Positions 11,345 to 23,654 of a stretch of DNA of 64,000 bases are shown piece by piece. A model generated the notes under the pieces. The model searched no databases. It was given only the letters and a program-made list of their open reading frames with translations, and was not told where the DNA came from. Each line of letters begins with the position of its first letter. Position 1 is the stretch's first letter. The position numbers and the translations under genes were made by a program. Location: assembly GCA_015179125.1 (NCBI GenBank), contig WHVA01000003.1, positions 470,001-534,000 on the forward strand. The letters are read 5' to 3'. Source of the DNA: Gautieria morchelliformis (lineage: Eukaryota > Basidiomycota > Agaricomycetes > Gomphales > Gomphaceae).

Positions 11345-13057
11345 ATGCCAGCCAGCGCGGAAGCCCAAACAGCCCCAGCGACAACATCGCTGCGCACGAG
11401 GGCCAGCAGCCAGCAAACAGGCAGTAAAAGCAAAGCCGACCTACTAGCAGATCCTCACGCCTCAGTACGCACCAAAGACCAAGCCCGGACATTCCTCGAC
11501 AAGCACGGATTCCTCGCAAGGGAGAACCCGGCCACCGCCGACCAGCTCAGCTACGTCCTCCTCTCCCTCGCCCACAGTTCCTCCGGCAAAACACTCGAGG
11601 AGGGAGCCAGAGCAGCAGCAATACTACTCACCGAAGAGGCGGCCAGAGAAGCGAGCAGCGTGCTACTTCAACACGTCGAAAAGACCTTAGCGCCCGTCTT
11701 CACAAAAGTCGACGAGGTCATCGACGCCGTACGCGGCATCGCAGACACCGCGAGGACCGCAGCGGACGAGGCAAACATGGCGGTGGAGGACATCTGCAGC
11801 GTACACAGAGCCAGAGCAGAGCTAAGAGAGGAAGTCAGAGAGGGGGCGACAGCAGAAGGCGCTACATACGCGGCAGCCCTAAAAGGTAACGTCCCTTTAT
11901 CACATCCGAGTAACCTGGCAAGAGCCAGGGCCAGAGAGCGCCAGTTGCTGATAGACAGAGACCCGAGAGCTGAGCACAACGCGCTGGGGGAGCTCACCGA
12001 AAGAGAGCTGGTCGCTAAGGCCAATGAAGCGCTAGAACAGCTAGGAGAGCCGAACGCGCTCGAGGACATCAGCTTCGTAGGGGCCAAGATCCTGGCCAAC
12101 GGAGGGATAGTCTACGAATTAAACAAACCGGCGGCAGCCAAATGGGTCCAGACCAACAAGGCGCGCTTCATAGACAAGCTAGGCGGGACGTCCGTGGTCA
12201 AAGACAGAGCAGTATCAGTTCTAGTAGAATACGTCCCACTAACGCACTCACCAGAAGCGATGGGAGAACTCAAGAAAATTGAAAGAGACTCCAGGCTACC
12301 CAGCGATACCTTGCTGTCGACCAGATGGATAAAACCAGCGAACAGGAGAACCCAGGGCCAGCGCTCAGTGCACCTAATAGCTAAGTTCTCCACAATCGAG
12401 GCTGCAAATCAGAGTATACGGGACGGGCTGATAATAGCAGGAAAACGCACCTGGGCGAGATGAATGAAAAGAGAACCCAGGAGGTGCCTAAAATGCCAAA
12501 GACAAAACGCACGACACATGGCGGCGGAATGCGGGAGTGAGGAAGTATGCGGGACTTGCGGAAAGGGGCACAAAACGGCAGAGTGCGAGGAAACAGACCC
12601 GAACCGATACCGATGCGTAAACTGCGACCAAAATGGACACGCGTCATGGGATCGCACGTGCCCAGCGTTCACAGCCGCGTGCCAAGCAATCGAGAGAACA
12701 GACCCAGAGGGAACGTATAAATATTTCCCCAACGACACACCGTGGACATGGGAGCAGCGGGGTCAACAGGGTACGACGGCGGACGCGGCGGAGCTGTTGC
12801 AGAGGGAAGCGGAGCACATCAGCAGAATGAACCACCCAGATCAGACACACCAAACGACCAGAAGAGATAGCCAACGCGAACCAACGAGAACCGGACCAAC
12901 AGGGGAAGGACGAGGACGACACAACACCAACCCAGAAGTAGGCCACAGAGACCCAGGATGGCAGAACCGTAACGAAAGACAAAGGACGCTAGACGAGTTC
13001 GGGACAGCAGACGGACAACAGACAGAGACGACCAACAACGAGACACGGCAAGGATGA
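11345..13057 (+). pseudogene. LINE ORF1: Gag-like RNA-binding protein with three CCHC knuckles, one internal stop
   Basis: One frame of 570 codons runs from ATG at 11,345 to TGA at 13,055-13,057, broken only by TGA at 12,461-12,463 (codon 373), immediately before an ATG. Residues 1-100 are Ala-rich, residues 100-190 helical and probably coiled-coil, followed by an RNA-binding-like region. The part after the stop has three consecutive zinc knuckles (CLKCQRQN..., CGTCGKGHKTAEC, CVNCDQNGHASWDRTC). ORF1 proteins coat LINE RNA and form the RNP. The stop codon follows AGA and may have been CGA. It would separate the N-terminal half from the nucleic-acid-binding knuckles unless it is read through or translation restarts at the adjacent ATG. 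Confidence 0.85.
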
Positions 13058-16000
13058 GTGACACAACCGAGACGATACAACAGTTGCGGATCAGACAACA
13101 AAATGCCAACAAATCACTAACGGCCACCGCAGACATACTCGCCAAAGCCACACCCGACAAATACGATATAATCGCCATACAAGAACCGTACATCGATTTC
13201 CTAGGAAATGCAAGAGCGACCCCTAACTGGTACACCATTTACCCCAAGACCCACTACCTAGACAAGGAGAAAAGAACGAGGTCGATGATACTAGTCAACA
13301 AGAGGATAGCGACGAGATCATGGGAAGCCCTCGATGTCGGCTCCCCAGACATAACAGCAATGAGAATAGAGACGCAAGCCGGCAGCATCATAATCCTAAA
13401 CATCTACTGCGACTGCACACATTCCGACGCGCTGCGAGACATCGACATATTCATACAAAAACAAACGGACGACAGGGAAGATAGGGAATGCGACGCGGGA
13501 ATGATATGGGTCGGAGACTTCAACAGACATCACCCACAATGGGACGAAGAACGCAACAACCATCTATTCACCAGGAACAACCTCGACGAGGCGCAACTGC
13601 TTATAGACGTGGTAGTGGAAAGGGACATGCAAATGATACTGCCTAAGGACACGCCAACACTACAAGCCATGTCCACAGGAAACCTGACGAGAACGGATAA
13701 TGTATTTTTATCCTCATCGCTACTAGAGTGCTTACTACGATGTCACACAGAGCCGGAGGACCAGCCGACGAGGAGCGACCACTTCCCAGTGGACACTATT
13801 CTGGAAACCACGCTCGAGACAATGCCCATGGAACCGTGCTACAACTACAGACAAGTCGACTGGGAGGCATTCAGAGGAAAACTAAGAGAGAGGCTACAGA
13901 GTCAGATAGAACAACCGGTCCCCACAGACAAGCAGCAGTTTCACAATAACCTGAAAAGGATTACTGACGCTATCATAGACACCACAAGAGACCACGTGCC
14001 GCGAACGAGACCCTCCCCGTTCATGAAGCGCTGGTGGTCCCTAAACCTGACCAAACTCAGAACGGAGACGAGGAAAACAGGGAGACAGGCATACAAGCAC
14101 AGAGCGGACCGCGCACACGAATCACACGCGAAGTACAAAGAGGTCAGGAACAAGTACGCGGAGGCGATAGAGAGCTCCAAAAGAGAGCACTGGGAAGATT
14201 TCTTAGAGCATGTCAACCAAAAGACGGTATGGACAGTCCACAAGTACACATCGAGCGACCCAACGGACGGGGGACGAACGCGAATCCCAAAGCTCATATC
14301 CAAGCACGGCAACGGCGAGCAATGGATAGCAGAGTCCAACGAAGACAAAGCCTCAATGCTCTTCAAGAATTTCTTCCCAGACATGACAACTCGCTCTGGA
14401 GCAGCCGCAGACGAAGATTACCTGACCCCCGCGTTCGACTATGAGGAGATCACGGACGAGCAGATACGCAGAGCGATAGAAAAGCTGAACACATTCAAGG
14501 CGCCAGGAGCCAACGGTATCCCTAACTCAGTGATCAAACAGAATGCTGATGTGCTCCTACCCTATATAGGACCACTATTCCGCGCGACGTTCAGCCTAGA
14601 GATATACCCCAGCGAATGGCGGGACTCCATCACCAAGGTACTCCGCAAACCAGGGAAAAAGGATTACACCGTCCCAGGCGCATACAGACCAATCGCGTTA
14701 CTAGACACCTTGGGAAAAGTTCTATCGGCATGCGTCGCGGAAGACTTAGTCAAAAACACGGAGAGGTACAACCTCCTGCCGAGCAACCACTATGGATGTA
14801 GAGCGGGCCGCACAACAACCGACGCGATCCACCATGTGATAGCGACTGCAAAAGACGCATGGAGGAAAGGGAATACATTGGGTGTGCTATTTCTCGATAT
14901 CAAAGGAGCATTCCCAAGCGTTATACTAACCACGCTTGTACACGACATGTGCATGCGAGGCATCCCCAAGGAATATACCGACTGGATAAAAAGGAAAGTC
15001 CAGGGGCGCAGAACCACCGTACAGCTAGACGACTACAGCACCGCATCGATGACCATAGGGCGCGGCATGGACCAGGGGTGCCCCCTATCGGCCATAGCAT
15101 ACCAATACTATAATGCGGGCCTGATCGAAGTAGTCCAAAAGAAGAACGGCGAGGACTGCATAGGCTTCGTAGACGACACAACCGTACTAGCGGAGGGGAG
15201 AGACATGGCAAACGCCTTCGGGAAGCTGGAGAGAATAATGACCAGAGCGGGAGGGGCGTTGGAATGGGCGCGAACACATGAGTGCACATTTGCTATAGAA
15301 AAGTTTGGGCTAATGGGACTGACCAGAAGGAGGGAACCTGACCCCACAAAGGAAAGGAAGGCCAAACCGGCACAGAGGCCCCCAATAAGCCTGGGACAGC
15401 ACGCGGTCAAACCGGCCCAGTCACACAAGTTCCTCGGGATCATCATTGACCAGGAACTGTGATTCAAGGAACAAGTCAATCACGCTCTCCAAAAAGGCAG
15501 CAGATTCATCGAACCATACAAGAGACTGGCGAAGCCCACAAAAGGCGTCCCAGCCAAACAGATGAGTCTATACTACCTCACAGTCGCAGTCCCGAAGCTT
15601 CTATACGCAGCTGACGCCTTCCTCTTACCAGACTCCGCACGTGGTAGAGGAACGAAAGGACACATCAATAAGCTAGCTCGAGTCCAGAGGCAAGCGGCAC
15701 TTGCAATAACGGGAGCGATGCGCACCACGGCGAGTGATATCCTCGATGCCTACGCTAACCTACTGCCATTTCAGCTCCTGGTGGACAAGACAGTACACAG
15801 AGCGGCCGTGCGCCTAGCTTGCCTCCCAGGCAATCACCCACTGGCCGCCAGAGTGCAGAGAGCGGCGGCGAGATATGTCAAAAGACACAGAACGCCTTTC
15901 CACGAGATCATGCACACATACGCACTACAGCCAGGTAAAATGGAGAAAATACAAACGGTAACCCAGAGCCCAAAATGGACACCGTCGTTCAAAATCCGCA

Positions 16001-17004
16001 TACCACACAAAGAGGAACAGGCCATGGCAGAGGTAAGGGATGACACTGCACAAATTCAGGTATACACCGACGGATCGTGCGTTGACGGAGGGGTAGGAGC
16101 AGCAGCGGTTCTATACAAGGGGGGAGTAGAGATACAAGCAGTCAGGCTCTACCTAGGCACCGAAGAGCAACACACAGTCTTCGAGGCGGAACTGATCGAA
16201 GCCGCCATGGGGGCGAAGCTTCTATACACAGAGCGCAGCCAGAGATACACCATAGGGCTGGACAGTCAAGTGGCAATGCTAACGACGAGGAAGGACAAGC
16301 AGATCCCGGCGCAGTACATGATCTGCGCACTGCACCGCCAGATAGAGGGACTAGTGCAGAGACGACAGGGGACGGAAGTGACCATGAGATGGACCCCAGG
16401 CCACAAGGGCATCAAGGGGAACGAGAGAGCAGACGCGGAGGTGAAGAAGGCGGCGAGAGGCGACAGCAGTGAGGAGAGACATGTGCCGATAGAGTGCAGG
16501 GGTGTACTGCCGTGGAGCAAAGCCGCAGAGCTACAGCGGCACCAAAAGGAGCTCAAAGGGAAGGCCAGAGAGCTGTTTGCAAAATCGCCGAGAGCTGGTA
16601 TAGCGCACAGAATCGACAAATCGATGCCGTCCGTAGCATTCGCAAGGCTGACAGCAGGCATGCCACGAAGGAAAGCAACGCTCCTCATCCAGCTAAGGAC
16701 AGGACACATCGCATTAAACAAGCACCTGTACCGCATAGGAAAAACAAACTCACCGACTTGCGCAGCATGCAAAGGCGCAGACGAAACAGTACACCACTTC
16801 CTCTTTCGATGTCCAGCCTACAAAACCCAGCGCAGCGAGCTTGAAAGAACGCTCCGGAGAGCAGCAACAGCAGCCAACACGCTCCTAACAAAACCGAAAG
16901 TGATGAAAGGGCTGTTCAGATACATTCAGAGCACGGGAAGGTTCAAACAAATGCACGGAGACTGGAACACAAGAGAGGAAGCAGGAGGGCAAGGCAGGAA
17001 CTAA
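13054..17004 (+). pseudogene. LINE ORF2: APE endonuclease-reverse transcriptase-RNase H, one internal stop
   Basis: The ATG at 13,054 overlaps the ORF1 stop (ATGA), the arrangement used for termination-reinitiation. 1316 codons: an APE-type endonuclease at 1-245 (IIAIQEPYI, GDFNRHHPQWD, SDHFPVD); reverse transcriptase at about 430-740 (GANGIPNS, YRPIALLDTLGK, LDIKGAFPSV, GMDQGCPLSAIAYQYY, active site GFVDD near residue 705); RNase H from about residue 1000 (YTDGSCVDGGVG, EAELIEA, LDSQVA, GHKGIKGNERADAE); and a C-terminal CAACKGADETVHHFLFRC zinc motif. TGA at 15,460-15,462 (between DQEL and FKEQ) splits reverse transcriptase from RNase H. Otherwise the frame is open throughout, so the insertion is fairly recent. 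Confidence 0.9.
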
Positions 17005-17279
17005 GGAGAAGAAAAGCGATCAAGGACCCAGCGAGTCGACGAGAGGGCCTAAACCAGGCCAAGCGGAAGAGGGAAGCGAGCGAAGAGGAAGACATAGAGG
17101 TAGAGCAGTAGAGAAAGGCATAACACGCACACCTCGCCACCGGAGGCACGGACATGCTCAGGGCACAGCCCGACGAGCACAAGTGGAGATCGAGAAAGAT
17201 AGTCTGGACAGAAAACATGTAGACCGGCGATATGTACATGCGTCTTACATAGGGCCGTGCCCCAAAAGACGATAAATTG

Positions 17280-17310
<31 letters not shown>

Positions 17311-17313
<3 letters not shown>

Positions 17314-17600
17314 GGGGTCAGGGCCAGGGGCATCGATGACCAGAACTAGTGGACAAGGGGAAGGAAGGGATGAATATACAGGGAACTAACGAAGAAGGGG
17401 AATCAGGGGTGATGGACAAGTTTAAAGGGAAACTGAGGAAAGCCAAATGAACCTGAGGTTTCCTGAGCAAGTACCAAAGCTGAGGCTTTGGAACCAGAGT
17501 CAGGAATGGATCATAACAGGTGGAGCGAGTAAACAGCACAGCCTTATATAGACCACATTGTGTGTTGATCTTTGCAGGTCACATGGCCCCAAAATACATG
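17311..17600. other. LTR remainder and short intergenic stretch
   Basis: 17,311-17,518 is the second part of the split solo LTR. The remaining bases lead to the 3' end of the NLR gene. Confidence 0.6.
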
Positions 17601-17602
17601 GC

Positions 17603-20600
17603 TCACATGGACGTTTGAACACCGTGATGCTCCTCACCAAGCACCCCCTTGCTTGTCTCCATGACAGGAACCTCTAGGCCCTCCACCTCCATGCACTGGC
17701 CCTGACTCTGATAGGTGATGGCAAGATTCTCAATAGAGCATACTGTGTCAGGATGGTCCTCACCAAGCACCTCCTTGCTTGCCTCCATGACAGGAACCTC
17801 TAGGCCCTCTGCCTCCATGCACTGGCCCTGATTCTGATAGGTGATGGCAAGATTTTTAATAGAGCGTACTGTGTCAGGATGCTCCTCACCAAGCACCCTG
17901 TTGCTTGTCTCCATGACAGAAACCTGCAGTTCCTCAGCCTCCTTCCACAAGCCCTGCTTCCAATATGTGACAGCAAGATTCCCCATGGAGCATAGTGTGT
18001 CAGGATGCTCCTCACCAAGCACCCTCCTGCTTGTCTCCATGACAGAAACCTGCAGGTCCTCAGCCTCCTTCCACCAGCCCTGATTCGAATATGTGACAGC
18101 AAGATTCCCCATGGAGTGTAGTGTGTTAGGGTGCTCATCACCAAGCACCCTCTTGCTTGTCTCCATGACAGGAACCTCCAGGTCCTCAGCCTCCATCCAC
18201 CGGCCCTGATTCTGATAGGTGATGGCAAGATTCTCCATAGAGCATAGTGTGTTAGGATGCTCCTCACCAAGCACCCTCTTGCTTGTCTCCATGACAGAAA
18301 CCTGCAGTTCCTCAGCCTCCTTCCACCAGCCCTGATTCGAATATGTGACAGCAAGATTCCCCATGGAGTGTAGTGTGTTAGGGTGCTCATCACCAAGCAC
18401 CCTCTTGCTTGTCTCCATGACAGGAACCTCCAGGTCCTCAGCCTCCATCCACCGGCCTTGATTCTGATAGGTGATGGCAAGGTTCCCCATAGAGCGTAGT
18501 GTGTCAGGATGCTCCTTACCGAGCACCTTCTTCCTTGTCTCCATGACAGGAACCTCCAGGTCCTCAGCCTCCATCCACTGGCCCTGATTCTGATAGGTGA
18601 TGGCAAGATTCTCCATAGAGCATAGTGTGTTAGGATGCTCCTCACCAAGCACCCTCTTGCTTGTCTCCATGACAGAAACCTGCAGTTCCTCAGCCTCCTT
18701 CCACCAGCCCTGATTCGAATATGTGACAGCAAGATTCCCCATGGAGCATAGTGTGTCAGGATGCTCCTCACCAAGCACCCTCCTGCTTGTCTCCATGACA
18801 GAAACCTGCAGTTCCTCAGCCTCCTTCCACCGGCCTTGATTCTGATATATGACAGCAAGATTCCCCATGGAGTGTAGTGTGTCAGGATGCTCCTCACCAA
18901 GCACCCTCTTTCTTGTCTCCATGACAGGAACCTCTAGGCCCTCCGCCTCCATCCACTGGCCCTTATTCCGATAGATGATGGCAAGATTCCCTATAGAGTG
19001 TAGTGTGTCAGGATGCTCCTCACCAAGCACCCTCTTTCTGGTATCCATCACCAGAACCTCCAGTTCCTCAGCCTCCTTCCGCCGGCCCTGACTCCAATAG
19101 ATAATGGCAAGACTCCCTATAGAGCGTAGTGTGTCAGGATGCTCCTCACCGAGCACCTTCTTCCTTGTCTCCATCACAGGAACCTCCAGTTCCTCAGCCT
19201 CCTTCCATAGGCCCTGTTTCCGATAGGTGATGGCAAGACTCCCTATGGAGTATAGTGTGTCAGGATGCTCTACCCCCAGCACCCTCTTCCTATTTTCCAT
19301 CACTACCATCCCTAGCTCAATGGCCTCCTTCCATCGTCCTGCTTCATCATATACTTGCCAAAAGCTCTCACATATATCAGAGCTACTTGTCTTTGAATGT
19401 GATTTAGAAATATGAGATAGAAGGGACCTCCTGAATGCATAGTCCTCTATACTCTTTCCAACTGTCATGGAAAGGGATAGTATCTGTAATGTGCAGTTGC
19501 AGTGTGCTTCACCATCTGTAATCCCAGTACGGTCTCGAGCCCAAGCATGCACCAGTGGATGAATGGAAAATGTCTTGCCATCTCCATTGATACTAATCAG
19601 TGAGTATGATGCTAACTCATTCATTATATTCTGAAATCTGAAGTCACTCCAGGTGCCATTTGTAGTCTCGAAATTTTGTAGAAATTCCTTTGCATCATCA
19701 AATTGTCCATCACTCTGCCTAGCAGCAGCTTTTTCAAATATACTTTTAGAAATACCACCATAATGCAAATATCCACATAGGTGTAAGAGCCTTGCTGCTA
19801 TAACACTAAGCTGTTTCCAGCTAAGTTCCCATGTTGTATAGACTGCCAACTGATAGTCATCCAGTGTCTGCACAGGATGTGTCTGCATCAGTTGTGCCCG
19901 GTCCACCTTGAAGGTCTGAAGGTATTCATCCATGTTGCAAGACTTTGAGATATAAGCACCTGCTTGCACAATAGCCAGGGCAAGATACCCAAGTTCTTTT
20001 ACTATCACAGATGCCACTCTTTGATTGTTCTCAGAATCTTTGGCCATTGCAAATGTAAGAAGCAATTGAATGGCATCATCAGTATCCAACCCTGAAACAT
20101 TGCAGTGGGAGTGAGGTGAATGCATGCGGCATTCCACATTACGGCTTGTTATGAGTATGTTTCCATGCTTGCATGCTGGGAAGTACTTTCGAAGGTTAAT
20201 GCCTGGGTCATCAGCATTATCCAGGAAGAGCAGCCATGTTTGGTGTTGTCGTGCAAGCCAGTGAAGAGCCTCATTGGCACTCTTTCCAATTCCTACTTCA
20301 TGAGCAATGTCTTCAAAGCCTGACTCTAGGGCTTGTGCACTACTTGCATCAATGCAATACACTCTCCAGAAACTGAACATGAAACAGGTCAGTCCATACA
20401 TAGCATACCTGGGTAAATTACCCCACCATTGATAAAACTTATCAATGAATGTCAATGCAATCTGTGTCTTTCCTGCACCACCAAGCCCATACAAGACAAA
20501 TATGCGCTGTTCCACCTCAACAGATGGCCAGTCCGATAAGAAGTATCCCTCCAGTTGCATAAGGATATCAGCTCTTCCAGTAAACCTGCTTGTTGGTGGA

Positions 20601-22107
20601 GGGCAAGTCTTAAGACGTGCTCCTTTAGCAGATTCCTTGCCAACAGTGCCTATACCAATGGTGTCTATCATACAACGTCAGAAACAGTTGTGAGGAAATG
20701 TAGGTCATACGCACTGAGGTGTGCAACAGCTATCACTTCCCAGCGCTCCCTGAGAGCTTTGACAGCAACTGTGACTGACTCATCTACTTTTCCCTGCCGA
20801 AGATACTGTAATGTGTGCGTTGTCACCTCATTCAATCTTTCCCACTGTGCCAATGTTACACTCTGCATTCCTTGCTCCACGTTGAACCGGAAGTAAACAT
20901 TTGCAGCAGACCTGAAGCGCCGCTCCGTTTCCTCCGCTGTGGTCTCACATCCAGTAGTAATCCTCATTAATACCTGGGCTACACCAAATGGTATAACATT
21001 GCTAAGTAGACTGGGTGTCGGCAGGCCCGTTGTGGTGACCTTTCCAGTGCCAATACTGATGACACAAGCAATATGCTGGTGTGGAAAGATGTGTTCTGCC
21101 TCAGTGAGGAGTTGCTTGATAGGATTGTTGCACCCCAGACCGGCATCAACGAATGGTTCATCCATAGGTGGTACGCCGATGACAATGCGCTTGAAAAACG
21201 TGGGAGCGGCAGAAGTAGCACGAGCGGCCTCCCAAATAGCGCAGTCGAATGATTCATTCTTTTCGACGCTGTACGTGCGAAAAAGGCGGGGAGTACTCAT
21301 GTTATTTGCGGGCATTGCACAGACAAAGCTGTGTTCAATCAGCTGCGTGTGAAGAAGAAGCGGCACCCTGAACGTACGTCTTGCAGACCTCGTTGCTTGG
21401 TCTCGGATCAAACATGCGTGCATTAGTGTTACCAGTCGATTCCTGGATGATCGCCTGGAAAGCCTTCTCCAAATTGGATGCCTTGAACATCCCATCTTTC
21501 CAAAATTGTTTCTTGTCCGAGAAAACCTGTGATGCAAATCTGCCATAGGCATCGATCGCCTTATCTACTGGCAAGCGGAGACGCCCAAGCATGAGGGCTA
21601 TGAGCCTGGGCGGACGTATTAGAGCGCGATGATGATCTGGAAAACTACTTACCCTCCTGTACTCGTACCGCCGATCAAGTCGAAATATTCGCAGGGAAGA
21701 GGCATCGTTTCTCGCCCTTCCTGGCGCTGAATTCTTTGCATAATTTCCTTGAGAATGATGAGTTCGGACAAACCCCGAATGCCGCCGCCGTCTTCTCAGG
21801 GAGTCAGAAGGTGTCACATAGCAAGCATAAAGACTTACCGAGTGAAAGCAACCTAAGCCCGGTACCCTGGGGCTCATCGTTTGGGACTGATTCGATGGCC
21901 GTTCCTCCTACCGGGAGAGCAGAAGTAGACGGCGATATAGCCTTGTAGTACGTGAAGACTTGTCAGACAGGTCCCTCTATTGTTTAGAGTCCCAGAATAA
22001 ATTCTGCCTACCGTTGAGGTTCCTAGCGACGATCGCGGGACGATCGGCGGCATTTCGTGTTGCCTAGATGAAGTCAAGACTTTGGAGATCTGCTGGCTAC
22101 GGTCCAT
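17603..22107 (-). CDS. Patatin/NB-ARC/TPR NLR (fungal STAND protein), complete
   Basis: Seven exons fit by phase: 22107-22012, 21941-21839, 21791-21653, 21605-21378, 21328-20715, 20664-20427 and 20372-17603, giving about 1395 aa from ATG at 22,107. The N-terminal patatin-like phospholipase has the oxyanion loop DGGGIRG (about residue 67), nucleophile elbow GTSTGG (about 112) and catalytic-Asp motif VDAGLG (about 249). The NB-ARC has Walker A GLGGAGKTQ (about 454), Walker B LLFLDNADD, ILITSRN and an MHD-like IHPLVHAWARD (about 745). Thirteen full 42-residue TPR units (kinesin light-chain type) and a partial one follow. By family knowledge the TPRs sense a ligand, NB-ARC drives oligomerisation and the lipase is the effector of a cell-death or incompatibility response. 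The last intron (54 nt) is in-frame and would be missed by ORF callers. All catalytic motifs are present, so it looks functional. A duplicated repeat block begins about 110 bp upstream and may limit the promoter. Confidence 0.88.
17640..19360 (-). repeat. 126-bp tandem array encoding the NLR's TPR units
   Basis: Thirteen full 126-bp units plus a partial one. Units read like LEVPVMETSKRVLGDEHPNT followed by LHSMGNLAVTYSNQGWWKEA. Units 8 and 10 are identical in protein, and 6 and 9 differ at a single residue. Differences concentrate at a few positions (RKK/SKR/SRR, D/N before TL, R/H/C/Y before S, and the residues around QG). Confidence 0.92.
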
Positions 22108-22217
22108 AGACGAGTTGGAGGTCGTGGTATGTGGGAAACGAGTGCGTGGGATGATATCGATGAGAACGTGGGAATGAGAAGGCTCGACAGTTACCGGTGC
22201 TGTGGCGTTGCGAGCCT

Positions 22218-22878
22218 CCCTAATCCGTGGTTCTCGTTGGCCTTTTATTATTATTGACTATACTTATGAGGCCCATGTCGAGTAGACAGAGATGAACGTG
22301 AGCACCGAGAACCTGATAGCATGCGTCGGCGAATAGTAAGAGTACAGGATTTAAAAAAGTGATAAATAAAAGTTTATTAAACAATTTAATAGGAGGCTCC
22401 AGGGTGTTACCAAGAAATATTCGATATGCGGCTGCGTTCGCGGGCTAAGGCACCCGGAGGAGGCCCGCTCTGTGCGTCGCGGCGGCGTCAAATGCTCGCC
22501 GCATCCGTGTCTGGTCGGGCTCGCTGTCCCATTTTGCGTCTGCGTCCCCCGGCCCCGGCCCTGGCTGCTTACCCGCCCTCTGGTCCCATACTTGGCCCAT
22601 ATCCCCCTGGGACGTCCGCCCCCTCCTCGGAATAGCAAGCATCCGCCACCCTCCCGTCCCTCCATCAACACGAATCACCCGTTCAAGCGCGTCACCCTCT
22701 CTTCCGGCGCACCGGGCTCGCCCTCCTCCCACTGCCCGCATTCCCCGTCTTTCCCGCGGTTCCCTACCGTGCAGTCGCAGCACTCGCCGTCCGCGAGCCT
22801 GCGCCATTCCCTTCTTAGCGGATCCGGGTCTGGGTCGACGGCCGCTGCGACGGGTGGCGGAGCCTCCCCAAGCACGCC
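22218..22878 (+). pseudogene. Duplicated block, copy 1, with ATG13-like coding fragment
   Basis: Begins ccctaatccgtggttctcgt and continues ggccttttattattattgac, matching 25,905 onward. From about 22,480 the two copies share a Pro/Ser-rich coding-like segment (TLSSGAPGSPS, QHSPSASLRHSLLSG, TGGGASPS) resembling the disordered middle of fungal ATG13. The match stops at about 22,878. Copy 1 has an extra 100 bp or so of AT-rich sequence near 22,320-22,420. The coding frame is not maintained as a gene, so it is a fragment. Confidence 0.55.
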
Positions 22879-22879
22879 A

Positions 22880-23480
22880 CGTCAAATTCACGTAAGACCA
22901 TTTTCTGACCGCAACAGTAGAGTTGGCAGGCGCACAGATAGAGTTTGGGCACTAGTAAGAGGTTCAAGCAAAGTGAGAGTGAGGATGGAATAGGGCTGTC
23001 CACAATTACAATTATTTACATCCGGGTACATAAGGCGGAGTCTGAATGTTGACTCCGTGACAGCCGTTCAGAAAGAAACATGTATATCTCGATAACTAGT
23101 GGATAATAAGACCTGATATTTTGTAATAACTATATATGATATAGTATCTACCATTCAGTACAAAATCTATAGCGTATTATGCAGATTCTAATATTCAAAA
23201 AGTAGGCTTATATGCACCATTATGACACCAATATAGCATAAGCAGAGGATGTAGCATTCTCAGAGTAGAGTAATATACATGTATAAATGTTTGAAAACTA
23301 ATGGAATTGTATACTGAATGGTTTTGGGAAGGGGGAGGGCTGCATACTAATTGAGCACCTTTCCAGCCTTTTAGCTTTCTACAAGGCCATAAATGCTGAT
23401 TGTATCCATCTAAATTATTGTATATAACATATTTTTTCAGGCCTACCTGGACTTCCTATCTCTGCACACACTATTCTCTT
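22880..23480. other. Intergenic, AT-rich, nothing recognised
   Basis: No coding signal or shared repeat was recognised between the ATG13-like fragment and the 19-bp array. Confidence 0.4.
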
Positions 23481-23640
23481 TGACATGTAACACGTCACAT
23501 GACATGTAACACATCACATGACATGTAACACATCACATGACATGTAACACATCACATGACATGTAACACATCACATGACATGTAACACATCACATGACAT
23601 GTAACACATCACATGACATGTAACACATCACATGACATGT
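23481..23640 (+). repeat. 19-bp tandem array (about 8 copies)
   Basis: Unit GACATGTAACACATCACAT repeats about eight times with almost no divergence; the first unit has CACGTCACAT. There are no spacers, so it is not a CRISPR array. It ends 15 bp before the transposase ATG. Confidence 0.92.
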
Positions 23641-23654
23641 GACGTTCACGTGAT

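Larger units (their letters stand above)
11197..17310 (+). mobile_element. Nearly full-length Tad/I-type non-LTR retrotransposon (LINE)
   Basis: About 6.1 kb: a 148-bp 5' leader, two overlapping ORFs, a 280-bp 3' UTR and a poly-A tail (17,285-17,310). A direct repeat GCAGGGGTC flanks it (11,188-11,196 and 17,311-17,319), the expected target-site duplication. The order APE endonuclease, reverse transcriptase, RNase H and C-terminal CCHC, with a zinc-knuckle ORF1, fits the Tad/I group. Each ORF holds one in-frame TGA. It sits inside a solo LTR in opposite orientation. Confidence 0.92.
10945..17518 (-). mobile_element. Solo LTR of a Ty3-like element (fossil), split by the LINE at 11,197-17,310
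   Basis: Read on the minus strand, the LTR starts TGTTATGATCC at 17,518 and ends ...CTGTCA at about 10,945. It carries a TATATAAAC box followed by sequence like that of the LTR at 41,196-41,658. Without the LINE it is about 460 bp, the same length as the other copy (463 bp). No internal retroelement sequence adjoins it, so it is a solo LTR that later received the LINE. Confidence 0.7.

Noticed and set aside
20373-20426. An 18-residue insertion in the NB-ARC domain of the NLR
   Set aside because: It is best read as a 54-nt in-frame intron (GTGGGG...TTCAG). Removing it restores a normal spacing between FYQ and FWRVYCIDASS.
23481-23640. CRISPR-like look of a short regular repeat
   Set aside because: Units are contiguous without spacers, in a eukaryotic setting.
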